A DNA stretch of 64,000 nucleotides from QPIN01 sp965224575 (GTDB lineage: Bacteria; Pseudomonadota; Gammaproteobacteria; Methylococcales; Methylomonadaceae): positions 3,100,001 through 3,164,000 of the forward strand of contig CBDCZQ010000006.1 of assembly GCA_965224575.1 (NCBI GenBank). The letters are read 5' to 3'. A program made the translations under genes and the position numbers. The notes beneath the pieces are model-generated. The model was not told where the DNA came from, did not search any database, and was given only the letters and a program-made list of their open reading frames with translations. Position 1 is the stretch's first letter, and every line of letters begins with the position of its first letter. This document shows, piece by piece, positions 63,597 to 64,000 of the stretch.

Positions 63597-64000
63597 TAGC
63601 TTTCGGTTCAATATGGCTTATGGCCATTGCCTGGTGCTTTCTTCAAGGGTCGGTAACATTAGGTAATTTGGTCTTAGGCGGATTGATAAGCACCATTATA
63701 TTTTCTATTAGCGTATCTTATAATGGGATGGACAGTAGCCTGAGTCAGCTCAAGGCAGTAATCCGTTTAATTTACTTTATTGTTAAAGATCTTGTGGTTT
63801 CAAGTATCAGGGTTGCCTGGGATGTTCTTACCCCCACTGTTTATGCCAGACCGCGCATTGTTCGTATTCCTATCGACGATTTAGATGATGTTGCCATTAC
63901 CGTGCTTGCAAATGCCATTTCGCTTACCCCTGGCAGCCTAGCACTGGAAGTAAAAGATGACCGTCAAAGCCTCTATGTCCATCTTATGTATGCCGAGAAT
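63593..64000 (+). CDS. mrpE: Mrp antiporter subunit E (cut by window end)
   Basis: 136 residues visible. ATG 63593 overlaps the mrpD stop by four bases, and GGGGGAGAT precedes it. The MnhE features are GNLVLGGLISTIIF, the amphipathic YFIVKDLVVSSIRVAWDVL and VLANAISLTPGSLALEVKDDRQSLYVHLM, the ANAISLTPGT-type signature. The C-terminus lies outside the window; mrpF and mrpG would be expected next. Confidence 0.92.
   Translation, partial: MIAFGSIWLMAIAWCFLQGSVTLGNLVLGGLISTIIFSISVSYNGMDSSLSQLKAVIRLIYFIVKDLVVSSIRVAWDVLTPTVYARPRIVRIPIDDLDDVAITVLANAISLTPGSLALEVKDDRQSLYVHLMYAEN

Overview
This 64-kb window looks like chromosomal DNA from an AT-rich gammaproteobacterium. The evidence is the nagZ / hypoxanthine phosphoribosyltransferase / methylthioinosine phosphorylase block, a long FadE-type acyl-CoA dehydrogenase, a Pel exopolysaccharide operon and a Pro-Arg-His tRNA cluster. 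A SoxZ-like carrier and a methenyl-tetrahydrofolate cyclohydrolase-like gene would fit a sulfur-oxidising or methylotrophic lineage (Thiotrichales or Methylococcales-like), but the sequence alone does not settle this. No phage module, CRISPR array or rRNA was seen.

Layout. 0-7.6 kb: tail of a SoxZ-like gene, a PepSY-like periplasmic protein, a decayed membrane gene, a nitroreductase, an AEC permease, the purine-salvage/cell-wall block, a FliL-like protein, a HIT protein and a histidine-rich membrane protein. 7.56-7.98 kb is gene-free and carries DnaA-box-like sites. 8-10.5 kb: an acyl-CoA-dehydrogenase/adenylating-ligase pair with overlapping reading frames. 10.7-15 kb: an OmpA/BON protein with a DUF4332 protein, and a PhoD-like phosphatase. 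15-25.3 kb is an accessory zone: two decayed copies of one IS4-family element, a frameshifted cyclodeaminase gene, a large NHL-propeller/C13-like peptidase, three tRNA genes, two polymerase-beta-type nucleotidyltransferases and two inverted copies of an 87-89 bp repeat. 25.4-28 kb: a di-heme cytochrome lipoprotein and a DUF1353 protein.

28.3-38.9 kb, all on the minus strand, is the most interesting region. An alpha-oxoamine synthase of the CqsA/serine-palmitoyltransferase type, a sulfotransferase, a DUF1254/DUF1214 protein, a ketosphinganine-reductase-like SDR, a fatty acyl-AMP ligase and a dedicated acyl carrier protein are followed by a fatty acid desaturase and FadE. Together they could load a fatty acid onto a carrier, condense it with an amino acid, reduce the ketone and sulfate the product. 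That would make an unusual sphingoid-like or alpha-aminoketone lipid or signal. This pathway is inferred.

39-42 kb: a chemoreceptor fragment, a non-canonical Nramp-like transporter, repeat copies and two tandem IS256 transposase stubs. 42-54.5 kb: a complete Pel operon in the order C-D-E-F-G-A-B instead of the usual A-to-G. 54.5-58.6 kb: a string of hairpins, a TPR protein, a small membrane protein and an OmpR-type two-component system. 59 kb to the end: an Mrp (Mnh) multisubunit Na+/H+ antiporter operon, mrpABCDE, cut by the window edge and visibly richer in G+C than the rest.
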